In this document: one piece after another, positions 35,568 to 45,716 of the stretch
How the letters are laid out: each line of letters starts with the position of its first letter
Numbering within the stretch: position 1 is the first letter of the stretch
Assembly (NCBI GenBank): GCA_964439625.1
Contig: CAYTPI010000019.1
Location: forward strand, 1-64,000
DNA length: 64,000 nt
DNA from: CAYTPI01 sp964439625
GTDB lineage: Bacteria > Chloroflexota > Anaerolineae > Aggregatilineales > UBA3940
Direction of reading: 5' to 3'
Translations under genes and position numbers: made by a program
Notes under the pieces: model-generated
Seen by the model: the letters and a program-made list of their open reading frames with translations, nothing else
What the model was told of the DNA's origin: nothing
Database searches by the model: none

Positions 35568-38014
35568 TAGTTAACGTTGATTATGCCCAGCACCACGTGG
35601 TCGCCTGTGTCGCTGCCATCAGTGACGCGCAAGCGTAGGCCATTGGCTGGGTTGTAAATGCCTGTGATCAGGCGGTAGCTGCCGGGGGCCAAGTCAGGCG
35701 GAAGCTGAAGCGCGTAGCGATCTGTGACCGTTTCGCCCGCCTCCCAATCAGTCATCGGTAACAACCCGCCGCCCGGAATACCATCTCGCTGGGTGACGAG
35801 GCTGCCATCAGCGTCGAGTAGGTGCGTAAACGTGAAGAAGGAGTCTTCGACGGGTGCATCTGTGCGCCAATCAACCGCCACGCGGATCACATCACCGGGT
35901 GCCGCTTGCTGATCGAGTAAAGCGACAGCTTCGGCATGCAATACGCCTTCAAACACCGCATCAAGTGTGGTTTTCTCAGGTGTTGCAGGCCCAGCGGCGT
36001 ATATTTGGTAGTTCAACAAGCCTGACCATTGTTCCGTGCCAATCGGGTAGGCGTTCTCTAATAGCGTGGTTGCCAACACCCGCGTCGGGTCAGTTGAAGG
36101 TGGGTCGTAAATCACTAGCCCGAATGTCTCGCGGTCGTCAAGGGCCATGCTGCCGAGGGCCTCTTGGACGACATCCGCCGTCAGGGGCCAGCGTGCAAGC
36201 GGGAAGGCTGCTGTGGATGTGCCAGTGCCGGCTGCCAGCATCTCGGTATGGTCAAAGGGATAGGCAGTGACCTGATCGACGCCGCTGCTGTTGACGATAC
36301 CCGCCAGTTGATCGTAGTCCCCCGACATAAATTCGGGTTCGTCGCCGTATAAATCATAGATGTCCGCCCCTAACTCAGGGCCACCCCCGACAATGCGATA
36401 GGCCGTAATGTGGTCGGTGGGGGTATCCCATTGGAAGGCTGGCTCAAGAATGGTGTCGTTTGGCCCCCACATGCGTTCATCCGTGCTCGCCATCGGGCGG
36501 ATCATATCACGATAGTCGCCGGTATCAACCAAGTAGACGAGGTCTTCTGAGGCCAACCATAAGGCTAACTGGTAGCGCTGCTCTGGGCTGTCCGGGATGA
36601 GGGACTTGACCTCACCAATGCGTGGGCCAAGCAGGGTGCCCGTCCAGAAGATGGTTGCGCGATCCCCTACGGCGTGGATGCGGAAGGTATCGGTACGTTC
36701 AGCCTCACTGAGCATGAAGTCAACGGCTGGGCGGTAAAAGTACCCACTGGTCGAATGCCGTAGGTAAACGCGGTCATCATAAACGTTGAAGTTGACGTTG
36801 TACGGGTCGGTTATCAGGCGTAGGTTAAAGCTAATATTCGGCACCAGGATGCCAATCAGCGCGATGCTTGCAAACACCGACCCAACCCCTGAACGCCAGT
36901 GGTTGAGCGTCTCCGTCGTCAGGGCGATGCCGATGGCGGCTAAGACCACCAGTGCGCTGGCATCGGGCAGAAGGTAGCGCGTTGCGATCTCGCCGGAGCC
37001 AGTCGGACGGTTGGCGACCAGCGGCACCACCAAGAACACAATTCCCGGCACCGCCAAATAGGCGACCTCCCGCCAGCCCTTGCGGGTGATTAGGGCGTAA
37101 CCGAGCGCTAAGACAATCGCGGTGACCGTCACCCAGCCCATATACTTGCCGAGTGCATCTGCAATTGTCACCAGATCGTCCCTGAGTGGGGGTTGTTCCT
37201 TGTCTAAGCGTGCTTCGTATTCTGCCGTCTGAAAGACGGTATTGCCCAGCGTGATCGTATGCGTTTCGCGTGGGGCCACGCCGCTGGCCTCTGCTAATTG
37301 ATACACCCCTGCCGTCACCCCTAAAGTAATTGTGGCAGCAACGGCCCACATCGCCATCGGTTTAATTAAACGGTTGAGGTCGCCGAAGACACGCAGCAGT
37401 GGTGTGTCATCCCGTGGGATCAAATTTAACAACACGAACGCCACCGGCGGCAGTACCAAAAACGGCAGCATCGCTGGTTTGACCAAGCGCGCAGCCGTGA
37501 GTGAGAAGGCCAGTAGGGCCGTGTGCAGGATCCATTTCGGCTGACCCTTAGCGTTTGTCTGGGCGATCCCTACCGTTACCACCATGCTGAAACTGGTCAG
37601 GGCTGTCATCATGGGGTCAACAAGGGCTTGGCGCTCATGGAAAGTCGCCAGTGGAATCACAGCGTAGATCAAGCCAGCGAGCACGCCGACCCAGGCCGAC
37701 TTCAACTGACGGCCTAAGGCTATGACGCTGGCAATGCTGATGCAGGCCCACAGCGTGTTGAAGTAGCGTCCCAGCCAGCCAGACTCGGGGCCAGCCGGGT
37801 TGAAGTGGGAGAAAACATAGCCCCAGAACCACTTATTCTGATCCAGCCCATCGAACGTTAGCCCATTGATAATGTTGTGGACGCGCCCAATATGGCGCAC
37901 TTCATCACTAAACATGGGGATCGCCATGACGTTGGTCAGGCGGATGAGAATGGCAAGTAGAATTAGCGGGATGGCGGCCCAGTAAATCGAGACGCTGCCG
38001 AGGCGTGTCTTCAA
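35567..38014 (-). CDS. GT-C membrane glycosyltransferase with soluble C-terminal modules (copy 1)
   Basis: 815 residues. TTG start at 38014 with AGGAG 6 bases upstream. The membrane domain (to about 415) has AIPMFSDEVRHIGR, GLDQNKWFWGY, NPAGPESGWL and FHERQALVDPMM. Three soluble parts follow: a middle domain with LGPRIGEVKSLIPDSPEQRY (about 450-510), a domain around YDLYGDEPEFMSGDY (about 550-610), and a beta-sandwich-like end (about 690-815) with FFTFTHLLDADGSLVTQRDG, PGGGLLPM and GSYRLITGIYNPANGLRL. The last module may bind sugar. It lies 112 bp from the next copy upstream. Confidence 0.82.
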   Translation of the reverse strand: MKTRLGSVSIYWAAIPLILLAILIRLTNVMAIPMFSDEVRHIGRVHNIINGLTFDGLDQNKWFWGYVFSHFNPAGPESGWLGRYFNTLWACISIASVIALGRQLKSAWVGVLAGLIYAVIPLATFHERQALVDPMMTALTSFSMVVTVGIAQTNAKGQPKWILHTALLAFSLTAARLVKPAMLPFLVLPPVAFVLLNLIPRDDTPLLRVFGDLNRLIKPMAMWAVAATITLGVTAGVYQLAEASGVAPRETHTITLGNTVFQTAEYEARLDKEQPPLRDDLVTIADALGKYMGWVTVTAIVLALGYALITRKGWREVAYLAVPGIVFLVVPLVANRPTGSGEIATRYLLPDASALVVLAAIGIALTTETLNHWRSGVGSVFASIALIGILVPNISFNLRLITDPYNVNFNVYDDRVYLRHSTSGYFYRPAVDFMLSEAERTDTFRIHAVGDRATIFWTGTLLGPRIGEVKSLIPDSPEQRYQLALWLASEDLVYLVDTGDYRDMIRPMASTDERMWGPNDTILEPAFQWDTPTDHITAYRIVGGGPELGADIYDLYGDEPEFMSGDYDQLAGIVNSSGVDQVTAYPFDHTEMLAAGTGTSTAAFPLARWPLTADVVQEALGSMALDDRETFGLVIYDPPSTDPTRVLATTLLENAYPIGTEQWSGLLNYQIYAAGPATPEKTTLDAVFEGVLHAEAVALLDQQAAPGDVIRVAVDWRTDAPVEDSFFTFTHLLDADGSLVTQRDGIPGGGLLPMTDWEAGETVTDRYALQLPPDLAPGSYRLITGIYNPANGLRLRVTDGSDTGDHVVLGIINVN

Positions 38015-38126
38015 CGGAAACTCCTACATCAAACGAACGCGCAGATTATGCCTATAACAGTCCCGCACTATAGTCAGACATGCCCGTTGCTGCAACAATT
38101 CGCAGTGTTTCAGCGCAACGTCTGCC

Positions 38127-40580
38127 TTACTCTGACAGCACAAACCGACCAATTACCGCATGGTCACCTTCGCCAGCCGCTGATGTTGTTTGCAGTCGGA
38201 GGCTGCTGGCTGGGTCATAGATGCCGCTGATCACGGTGTAAGTGCCCGCGGTAAGTGTAGGCGGCAAAGGAATCGCGTAGCGATCTGTGACGGGTTGATC
38301 AACGAACCATTGGGTCATCGGTAGCAAGCCGCCACCCGGGATGCCGTCACGTTGGAGCACCAGTTCACCGTTTTCGTCAAGAACGTGGGTGAAGGTGAAA
38401 TACTCATCTTCGATTGGCGCGTTGGTCTGCCAAGTGACTTCGATCTGGAGCATCTCTTGGAAAACACGGCGTACAAGCGCTGTCTCTAATGTGATTGCGT
38501 CCTCGAATATCACGTCTATCGGCTGCGTGTCGAGCGCGTAGGCCTCCAGGGTGTACAAGCGATAATTAAACGGTCCGTTCCAGTATTCGCGAGGCAGCGT
38601 GTAGGCCTCTTCAAACATGGTTGACGCGATCACCTGCTGCGGATCGACCGTTGGTGGTTCAAATAGAACGATGCCCAGCGTCTCACCCGGCTCCAGCGGG
38701 ATTTGAGCGACGGCCTGCTGTACATCTTCTGGGTTAAGCGGGTATACCTGTGTTTGCAGCCGCACGACCGGTTTACTCGTCTCTTGGGCGACGAAGGTCG
38801 TATGTTCCGTGGGGAAGACGGCGATGATATCCGCCGGGCTACCGGTGATCACAGGCCCGATGTTCTGCAGTTCTATCGGATAGAGTTCTGGGTCGTCTCC
38901 CAGTTGATCGTAAATGTAACTGGCCATTGGGTCAGTGGCACCTTCGACGATGTAGGCGTTTTGACGACTGTCTGGCGTGCGCCATGTATAGGCGCGCCGC
39001 AGCAGGAGGCCCTCTGGGCCAACAGGCTGCCCAAGATACTCTGTATCGCGGATGAAGTCATCTTTCCCAGTGTTCTCCAACACAATGATCGTGTCGCCTG
39101 CAATCAACCATTCGGCGATCAGTTCGCGCTGTTCATCAAAGTCTTCTTGAACTAAAAACTGCATCTCACCGACTCGCGGCCCAAGTGTGGTCTGGGCGTA
39201 ACGCAGCAGCTCTACATCGGAGAGAACATGCAGCCGCTCTGAGTCAGAGCGTTCGTATGTCCGCAGCAAAAACTGAGCGGCACGCTCGAAGTAGTAGCCG
39301 CTGTTGCTGCTGTCGAAGTACACGCGCTGATCGTAAGCCGTCCAGTTGGCTTGGCGCGGATTGGTAATCATCACGTAGTTAAACTGCAAATTCTGGTAGA
39401 GAATGCCTGCGACGAGCAGCAGGGCAACGGCTGGGGCCCCATAGGGAATCTGTGCTGCCTGCTGTACCACCGCGCCGATGCCAATTGCTGCAAGCACCGC
39501 CAAGGCACTGACGTTCAACAAGAGGTAACGGGTGGCGATCTCACCGGAGCCTGTCAACCTGTCGGCAAGGAGCGGCACCACCATAAAGAGGATCGCTGGG
39601 CAGGCCAGAAACACAACGGCGCGCCACTTGTAACGCAGTGCGCCTGCAAAGACGATTGCCGCCCCGATGCCACCAACCACCACCCAGCCCATATACTTGA
39701 TACTGGCATCCGTCAAGACGGTAATATCATCCAACAGGGTGCCTTGTTCAACGTCTGGCGCACCGCTGATGATGGTGTTGCTGAAGGTGGCTTGGAACTT
39801 GTCCGTTGGAGTGACGTCGAACTCGGTTTCGGCGAACCAGTAGACGGCATACGTTGCCAGCAGTGTAGTCGCCACGGCTGCCACCCAGATCGTTAAGGGG
39901 GTGTAGGCTTGGTTCCAACGTTGGGCCAGCCAGCGCAGCGGTGATTGATCAGTTGGTAGAACCCCTAGCAGCAAAAAGGCCACTGGCGGCAGCACCAAAA
40001 ACGGCAGCATCGCCGGTTTGACTAAGCGAGCTGCCAGCAATGATCCGGTCAGGATGAGGGTCAAGAGCGTGATCGGTGCGTCGCGTCGCCAAATCGAGCG
40101 GGCCAGGGCCACAGAGGCCACCATACTCAGCGTGGTGAAGGCCGTCATCATAGGGTCAACAAGGGCTTGACGCTCATGGAAGGTCGCTATGGGCACGACG
40201 ACATAAATTAGCCCAGCCAGCAGCCCGATCCAGCGAGAGCCGAGAATGCGACCGAGATAAATCGTCCCGGCAATGCTGATCGTGGCCCATAGTATATTGA
40301 AGTAGCGCGCCAGCCATCCGGCTTCCGGGCCAGTCGGGTTGAGGCCTGCAAAGATGAAGCCCCACAGCCACTTGTTCTGAGGTAAGCCTTCGAACAGATC
40401 GCCCGTCAGTATCTCTTGTGCGCGTACGATGTGACGCACTTCATCAATGAACATCGGAATTTCGAGCACGTTGACCAGACGCAGCCAAACGCCCGCGAGC
40501 AGCAGCACGGCTGCCGTCAAATACCAGTAGCGTTGGGGATGCTCTTGAGCTTCAATTTCAGTAATTTTAATGGCGCTCAT
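38127..40580 (-). CDS. GT-C membrane glycosyltransferase with soluble C-terminal modules (copy 2)
   Basis: 817 residues. IEIPMFIDEVRHIVRAQEIL-type opening loop, then LPQNKWLWGF, NPTGPEAGWL and FHERQALVDPMM. The N-terminus is longer by a charged 20-residue stretch than in copy 1. The C-terminal module is present (YFTFTHVLDENGELVLQRDG, GTYTVISGIYDPASSLRL). Compared with the others the middle segment is divergent (YDQLGDDPELYPIELQ), which may alter acceptor choice. The ATG at 40580 has only a distant GGAG. Confidence 0.82.
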   Translation of the reverse strand: MSAIKITEIEAQEHPQRYWYLTAAVLLLAGVWLRLVNVLEIPMFIDEVRHIVRAQEILTGDLFEGLPQNKWLWGFIFAGLNPTGPEAGWLARYFNILWATISIAGTIYLGRILGSRWIGLLAGLIYVVVPIATFHERQALVDPMMTAFTTLSMVASVALARSIWRRDAPITLLTLILTGSLLAARLVKPAMLPFLVLPPVAFLLLGVLPTDQSPLRWLAQRWNQAYTPLTIWVAAVATTLLATYAVYWFAETEFDVTPTDKFQATFSNTIISGAPDVEQGTLLDDITVLTDASIKYMGWVVVGGIGAAIVFAGALRYKWRAVVFLACPAILFMVVPLLADRLTGSGEIATRYLLLNVSALAVLAAIGIGAVVQQAAQIPYGAPAVALLLVAGILYQNLQFNYVMITNPRQANWTAYDQRVYFDSSNSGYYFERAAQFLLRTYERSDSERLHVLSDVELLRYAQTTLGPRVGEMQFLVQEDFDEQRELIAEWLIAGDTIIVLENTGKDDFIRDTEYLGQPVGPEGLLLRRAYTWRTPDSRQNAYIVEGATDPMASYIYDQLGDDPELYPIELQNIGPVITGSPADIIAVFPTEHTTFVAQETSKPVVRLQTQVYPLNPEDVQQAVAQIPLEPGETLGIVLFEPPTVDPQQVIASTMFEEAYTLPREYWNGPFNYRLYTLEAYALDTQPIDVIFEDAITLETALVRRVFQEMLQIEVTWQTNAPIEDEYFTFTHVLDENGELVLQRDGIPGGGLLPMTQWFVDQPVTDRYAIPLPPTLTAGTYTVISGIYDPASSLRLQTTSAAGEGDHAVIGRFVLSE

Positions 40581-40669
40581 TGTTTATCTGCTGATCTCCA
40601 GCGTGGTGGTATCGATAAAACTGACCCTCTTTGCATCGCAGGGGCGCACCTGTGCGCCGAGCTGCATCG

Positions 40670-43069
40670 TCATGGCCTGTGAGCAAAAGTGGCAATGGGC
40701 ACGAAATCTGGGTTGGGGCTGCCGTCAGTAACGCGCAGTCGTAGTTGGCTGGTCGGTTCGTACAGCCCGATTAAGATGTCATATTCGCCTGCTGGTAGAT
40801 CGGCTGGGAGCTGTACCACGTACCTATCGGTGATCGTCTCGCCCGGTTCCCACTCAGTGAGGGGGAACAAGCCGCCACCGGGAATGCCATCGCGCTGGGC
40901 GACGAGGTTGCCGTCGGCGTCAAGGATGTGGGTGAAGACCACAAAAGAGTCTTGAACCGGTTCGGCTGTTTGCCATCTCGCTTCGACCTCGACCATGCCA
41001 CCGCTATTGCTAACCGCAGCAGTTTTCAAGGTGATGACGCCTTCAAACACCGCATTGACTGGCTCCGCCGCATTGACTTCTCCATCGATGTAATGCTGTA
41101 ACCGCAGCAGACCTGTCCACTGTTCGTTACCGACGAGATAATCTTGCGCAGCGAGTGCCATCGGGATGACGCGCTCAGGGTCACTAACGGGTGGGTCATA
41201 AACGATCACTGCGTAGGGGGCGTTAGGATCAAAGTCCAGTGACTCAACGGCCTCTGTGACGATCTCTGCCGTCAACGGCCAGGCGCTGACGGGCAGCGCT
41301 TCGACGCGGACGTCCGTCAGCGCGTTGAGAATAGGGGCGTGATCATAGGGGTAGGCGATCACCTGCTCGATATTCTGCTCGGCAAGGGATGCTGCCAGCG
41401 CTTCATAGTCAGCTTGCATGAATTCCGGCTCGTCCCCTAAGAGATCGTAGACTTCAGCCGCCAAGCCTTCACGTGCACCTATCACGCGATGCAGGCGCTC
41501 TTGACCGTATAATGAGTCCCACTCGGTAAGGTACTCTAGCTCGGTGCCATTGGGGCCTGCTTCGAATGGGTTTTCTTCTGGAGACTCAATCAGGTAAACG
41601 TACTCACCCTGTTCCAACCACAGTGCAATCTGGTACTGCTGCTCGGGGCTGTCATAGAGAATGGCTTTAGAGTCACCGACGCGTGGCCCCATATAACTCT
41701 GCACCCAGAGCATGGTCTTAGGCGGGCCGATTGTATGCTGCCGTTGACCGCCGTTGTTAATCCATTCCGCATGCAGGCGGTTAACCACTGGGATGTGGTA
41801 ATAGCCGCTGGTCGTATCTTCAAAGTATACGCGCTGGTCGTAACGGTTCCAGTTGACCTGCCAAGGGTTTTGCAGCATGCGGACGTTGAACCACATCGAC
41901 TGCCCAACCACGACGATCAAAGCAAACAAAGAGATAGCTGGCGCGAGAGTCGGGCTGTACTGACTGACGCGGGTGACGACCAAGCTTAGGCCCAGCGCGA
42001 CCAACACACTGAGCGAGACGGTGTTGATCAGTGTGTAGCGGGTGGCGATCTCGCCGGTAGCGGTCGGTGGGGTGGCGACCACTGGCACCGCCATAAAGAG
42101 GATCGCCGGTGCCAGAATAAAGAGCACTTCACGCCAACGGTCTTTGAAGATGAAAGCCAGCACCAACCCGCTGACCATCAACAAGGTGCCACCGATGCCA
42201 ACATAACGCACAATGGCGTCCGCTAGAAAGGTAATGTCTTGCGTCAGACGTTCTTGCAGGGCAACCGGGTCACCAAGGTAAGCCAAGAGGGTGTTGTCTG
42301 CCGAGACCTCCGTCTGCTCACGTGGGTTGACGCCGGTGCTGTCTGCCACAATGAAGATGGCTCGCTCTACGGCTAGCACAAACACAACGGCTACTAGTGC
42401 CGCCACCGTTGGCTTGATCAGCCTGCGCCAATTGGCAAACAGGGGTTTGAGGCTGAAGCGATCAGCCGGTAGGGCGAATAACAGGAGGCCCCAGATCGGC
42501 AAGGCATAGAACGGTAGAATCGATGGTTTGGTGGCACGGGCTAGGGCCATCACAATGCCAAGGCCAGCGGCATAGTACCAGACGCTGCGCTTACGGTCGG
42601 GGCGCGCTAATGAGATGGCGAATAGCACAGCTACCGCTGCCAGCGCTGCCACCTGCGGGTCCGTTAGGGCTTGACGCTCGTGGAAGGTCGCGAGGGGCAC
42701 AACAGCGTAGACTAGGCCAGCCACCAGCCCCGTGGTACGGCGGTCGAGCTTGCGCCCAACTGCCACCGCCGCCGACATGCTGATGGCGGCCCACAAAATG
42801 TTAACGTAGCGTGCGATCCAAGGGCCTTCGGGGCCAGTGGGGTTGAACCACGAGACGACATAGCCATAGAACCACTTATTTTGATCGAACCCGGCAAAGG
42901 GCACACCGTTCAAAATGCGGTGTGCGCGGATCAGGTGCCAAGCCTCATCGCTGAAGTAAGGGATCAGCATCACATCAATGATGCGAATGCTGACGCCAAG
43001 CAGCAAGATGCCAATGGCAAGCCAAAGTAAGGTAGTAGATCGAAGATTACGCATAGTGATGCATGTCAA
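40670..43069 (-). CDS. GT-C membrane glycosyltransferase with soluble C-terminal modules (copy 3)
   Basis: 799 residues from a TTG at 43069; the ATG five codons on, at 43054, is an equal candidate. LIPYFSDEAWHLIRAHRIL gives the outer loop with Asp-Glu followed by Ala-Trp-His instead of Val-Arg-His. FHERQALTDPQV differs from the VDPMM of its neighbours. The tail has VVFTHILDADGNLVAQRDG and GEYDILIGLYEPTSQLRL. It is closest in its tail to copy 1 by eye. Only 39 bp separate it from copy 4. Confidence 0.82.
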   Translation of the reverse strand: MTCITMRNLRSTTLLWLAIGILLLGVSIRIIDVMLIPYFSDEAWHLIRAHRILNGVPFAGFDQNKWFYGYVVSWFNPTGPEGPWIARYVNILWAAISMSAAVAVGRKLDRRTTGLVAGLVYAVVPLATFHERQALTDPQVAALAAVAVLFAISLARPDRKRSVWYYAAGLGIVMALARATKPSILPFYALPIWGLLLFALPADRFSLKPLFANWRRLIKPTVAALVAVVFVLAVERAIFIVADSTGVNPREQTEVSADNTLLAYLGDPVALQERLTQDITFLADAIVRYVGIGGTLLMVSGLVLAFIFKDRWREVLFILAPAILFMAVPVVATPPTATGEIATRYTLINTVSLSVLVALGLSLVVTRVSQYSPTLAPAISLFALIVVVGQSMWFNVRMLQNPWQVNWNRYDQRVYFEDTTSGYYHIPVVNRLHAEWINNGGQRQHTIGPPKTMLWVQSYMGPRVGDSKAILYDSPEQQYQIALWLEQGEYVYLIESPEENPFEAGPNGTELEYLTEWDSLYGQERLHRVIGAREGLAAEVYDLLGDEPEFMQADYEALAASLAEQNIEQVIAYPYDHAPILNALTDVRVEALPVSAWPLTAEIVTEAVESLDFDPNAPYAVIVYDPPVSDPERVIPMALAAQDYLVGNEQWTGLLRLQHYIDGEVNAAEPVNAVFEGVITLKTAAVSNSGGMVEVEARWQTAEPVQDSFVVFTHILDADGNLVAQRDGIPGGGLFPLTEWEPGETITDRYVVQLPADLPAGEYDILIGLYEPTSQLRLRVTDGSPNPDFVPIATFAHRP

Positions 43070-43108
43070 CTTTAGGTCATTACCCGCTGGTTTGTACCGC
43101 TGATGGCC

Positions 43109-45526
43109 TTATTTCACAACGATCTGCCCGATAGCGATCGCATTGTTCTCGCTGCTGCCATCGGTAACGCGCAAACGGACGTTACTCACCGGGTTATACA
43201 GTCCCACGCGCACCGTGTACGTACCCGGTTGCAGATCGGGTGCGGTTTGCAGTGCGAACCGGTCTATAATGGGCTGCCCGCGCTCCCAGCTTGACGTAGG
43301 GAACAGCCCCCGACCGGGCTGCCCGTCGTACTGAGCGACCAGATTGCCGTTTTCATCAAGGAGGTGCGTGAAGGTGGTGAAGTCATCTCGGATGCTCTCC
43401 TCCGTTACCCAAATATAGGCAAAGCGGATGGGATCACCCGCGCGAATTTCCTGATCGAGAATGGCGAAGCGATCCAGCGCGATGACTTCTTCGTAGCCCG
43501 CTTCGACGGGAGTCAGGCTGGGGTCGGTTGGCCCAGTCACAAAGCCGATGTAATGCAGCACCCCGCTGTAGATATCGTCGTAGGCATATAGGTTCGAGGT
43601 GTACAGTGCTAGTTGCAGTGTGCGTTCGGCATCTGTCGCTGCCTCATCGACGAGTATCACGCCAACGCGCTCGCCACCTGTGCCCATCTCGAATAGGGCC
43701 GCTTCGATCATATCTTGGTCCAGGGGCCAACGCTGTAAAATGAGGGGGCGAACCTCTGTCTCTGTGAGGCCATCGGCGAATTCAGCATGATTCATGGGGA
43801 AGGTATACAGCACTTGGCTTGAGACCTGTGGTAGTAAGGCTTCATAATCTGCCGCCATTGATTCGGGTGAGGCGGCCTGATGCGTGTACACGGCATCGCC
43901 CTGAGCACCATTGAGCTGATCGACGCGCCACAGCCACTGGCGACCAGAGCGCGACTCGTTGCTAAATACCGTCAGCGTCAGGCCTTCAGTGCGGTAGGCC
44001 AGCGGCAGCCGGTACCCCTGCTCATCTTCGATCAGAAAAGCCTTTTCACTGCGGGCTACCCAAAAGGGCAGCGCGCTTGGGTCTTCCGGGTTGAGCACGA
44101 TCACCGGGCCGGTGCGCGGGCCGAGATAGGCTTTGTATTCCATTTCAGAGAAGGTGACCAAGGTTGTGTAGGGCTGTGCGCCAGTACGGTCGGTGTTTGC
44201 GGCCCAGTCCGCGGCGATTGTCGATGCTGCGTCGCGTCCGAACGCACTCTTGCCGTACCATGGTATCTGTGACCGGTACGGCAGTTCGGCTAGATTGAGT
44301 GAGTCCCGTAGCCAGATTGGGTCGAACATCCAAGCCATGCCGATTGCCATCGTCGGGAAGACGACCAGACTTGTAATCATGAACTGCACGGTGCGCTGCT
44401 TGTTCAAGAAGCGCTCATATGTGAGCAGAATGGCTATGGCGACGAATACCGCCAGCGCTGGCCCGTTAATCACCAAGTAGCGGGGGAATAAGCGCTCAAC
44501 GCCAAAAGCAGGCCGCACCGCCATCATTGGAATGATCAAGTAGACTAAAGCTGGAACCGCGAGCAGCAGCAGCGCCGTCCGGTACTTGTGCGACGCAACC
44601 AACCAGCCAATGCCGACGACCACAAAGACGACGACACCCAAGCTCCAGAACGTCAGGTGGATGAAGAAGATTTCGAGCAGATCAGTGCCAAAGCGCGAGA
44701 CTAGAGTTGGCAGCGTCCAACTCTGCGTGAGAACCGTATTACCCAATGAGACGGTATGCGAGCCGCGTGGGGAAACCCCTTGCGCTGCTGCCAGCCTATA
44801 AATCCATTCCATCACTGCCACAACGATCACAACACTGACGGCACCGTAGGCTGCTACTCGCCAGAAATGCCCATCGATGCGTTCGCGAAGCCGCGCAAAG
44901 GTGGGAATGCGTCCGTCCGGCATCAGGCGCAGCAGGATCAGGGCGACGAATGGCAGGGCGAAAAAACCGACCATCGCTGGTTTCGTCAAGCGTGAGAGCA
45001 ACAGGAACGCGGTCATAATGACCAGGAACAGCAGTTCACGCCGTCGAGAATAGTTGAAGCGTGCCAGCCGGATCATAAAGAGGAAGGCGACCATAGCGGT
45101 AGCCGTCATTTGGGCATCATGGATGCCGCGCCGTTCGTGGTAGATGCCCATCGTGGCGACGGCATACAGTAGCCCCGCCAGCACCCCGGCGCGCCACGAG
45201 TGCATCATGCGACCGAGCGAGATCACTGTTGCTGTACTGACCAGCGCCCACAGCACATTGACGTAACGCCCAACCCAACTGGCTTCCGGGCCGTTGGCCC
45301 CTAACTGCGCGACAAGATAGCCCCAGAACCACTTATTCTGATCCAATCCGTCGAAGGTGCTGCCATTAATGATGTTGTAGATGCGCAGCAAATGCCGGAT
45401 TTCATCGGCGCTAATGGGGTAGTTGTTCAGGTTGACGGTACGCAGCGTAAACGCCACAGCCATCACAAGTAGGGCCAGCAACCATAGGCTGGCGTAGCGC
45501 TGTTGATGTGGGGATGGAACGGTCAT
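43109..45526 (-). CDS. GT-C membrane glycosyltransferase with soluble C-terminal modules (copy 4, first gene of the run)
   Basis: 805 residues, the most divergent long copy. The outer loop is YPISADEIRHLLR, then GLDQNKWFWGY and GANGPEASWV. The second signature reads YHERRGIHDAQM in place of HERQALVDP, so the residues after Arg are changed. LGPRTGPVIVLNPEDPSALP, the AADYEALLPQ domain and the end module (TFTHLLDENGNLVAQYDG, GTYTVRVGLYNPVSNVRL) are kept. As the first gene it should carry the promoter of the run in the 190 bp upstream, where I see no convincing -35/-10 pair. Confidence 0.82.
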   Translation of the reverse strand: MTVPSPHQQRYASLWLLALLVMAVAFTLRTVNLNNYPISADEIRHLLRIYNIINGSTFDGLDQNKWFWGYLVAQLGANGPEASWVGRYVNVLWALVSTATVISLGRMMHSWRAGVLAGLLYAVATMGIYHERRGIHDAQMTATAMVAFLFMIRLARFNYSRRRELLFLVIMTAFLLLSRLTKPAMVGFFALPFVALILLRLMPDGRIPTFARLRERIDGHFWRVAAYGAVSVVIVVAVMEWIYRLAAAQGVSPRGSHTVSLGNTVLTQSWTLPTLVSRFGTDLLEIFFIHLTFWSLGVVVFVVVGIGWLVASHKYRTALLLLAVPALVYLIIPMMAVRPAFGVERLFPRYLVINGPALAVFVAIAILLTYERFLNKQRTVQFMITSLVVFPTMAIGMAWMFDPIWLRDSLNLAELPYRSQIPWYGKSAFGRDAASTIAADWAANTDRTGAQPYTTLVTFSEMEYKAYLGPRTGPVIVLNPEDPSALPFWVARSEKAFLIEDEQGYRLPLAYRTEGLTLTVFSNESRSGRQWLWRVDQLNGAQGDAVYTHQAASPESMAADYEALLPQVSSQVLYTFPMNHAEFADGLTETEVRPLILQRWPLDQDMIEAALFEMGTGGERVGVILVDEAATDAERTLQLALYTSNLYAYDDIYSGVLHYIGFVTGPTDPSLTPVEAGYEEVIALDRFAILDQEIRAGDPIRFAYIWVTEESIRDDFTTFTHLLDENGNLVAQYDGQPGRGLFPTSSWERGQPIIDRFALQTAPDLQPGTYTVRVGLYNPVSNVRLRVTDGSSENNAIAIGQIVVK

Positions 45527-45716
45527 TGAGTCGTAGATCGGTTGGAATTTTCAACGAAGCCGTATTGTAGTAGCCATTATCGGCGATTGCGAAAATAAAG
45601 CCTCAATCAGTCTAAATAAGGAAATGCTGTCAGCCTCAGGGAGCAGCAGGGGTCGAGTCCGCATTTAGTGTTCGACTACAAAGATGTGCTAAGAGCAAAA
45701 CGTTTGTGACTAAACA

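Noticed and set aside
36831..37349. 172-codon frame inside a GT-C gene
   Set aside because: Same-strand out-of-frame shadow, Arg/Gly-rich, with no independent start.
39351..39896. 181-codon plus-strand frame opposite GT-C copy 2
   Set aside because: Antisense shadow, Cys/His/Gln-rich composition unlike real proteins here.
33339..45526. CRISPR-like or satellite repeat in the GT-C run
   Set aside because: The similarity between genes is that of protein paralogues; no short regularly spaced repeats exist.
45640..45680. tRNA-like GGGGTCGAGTCC segment
   Set aside because: No acceptor stem, D-arm or anticodon arm can be folded around it.
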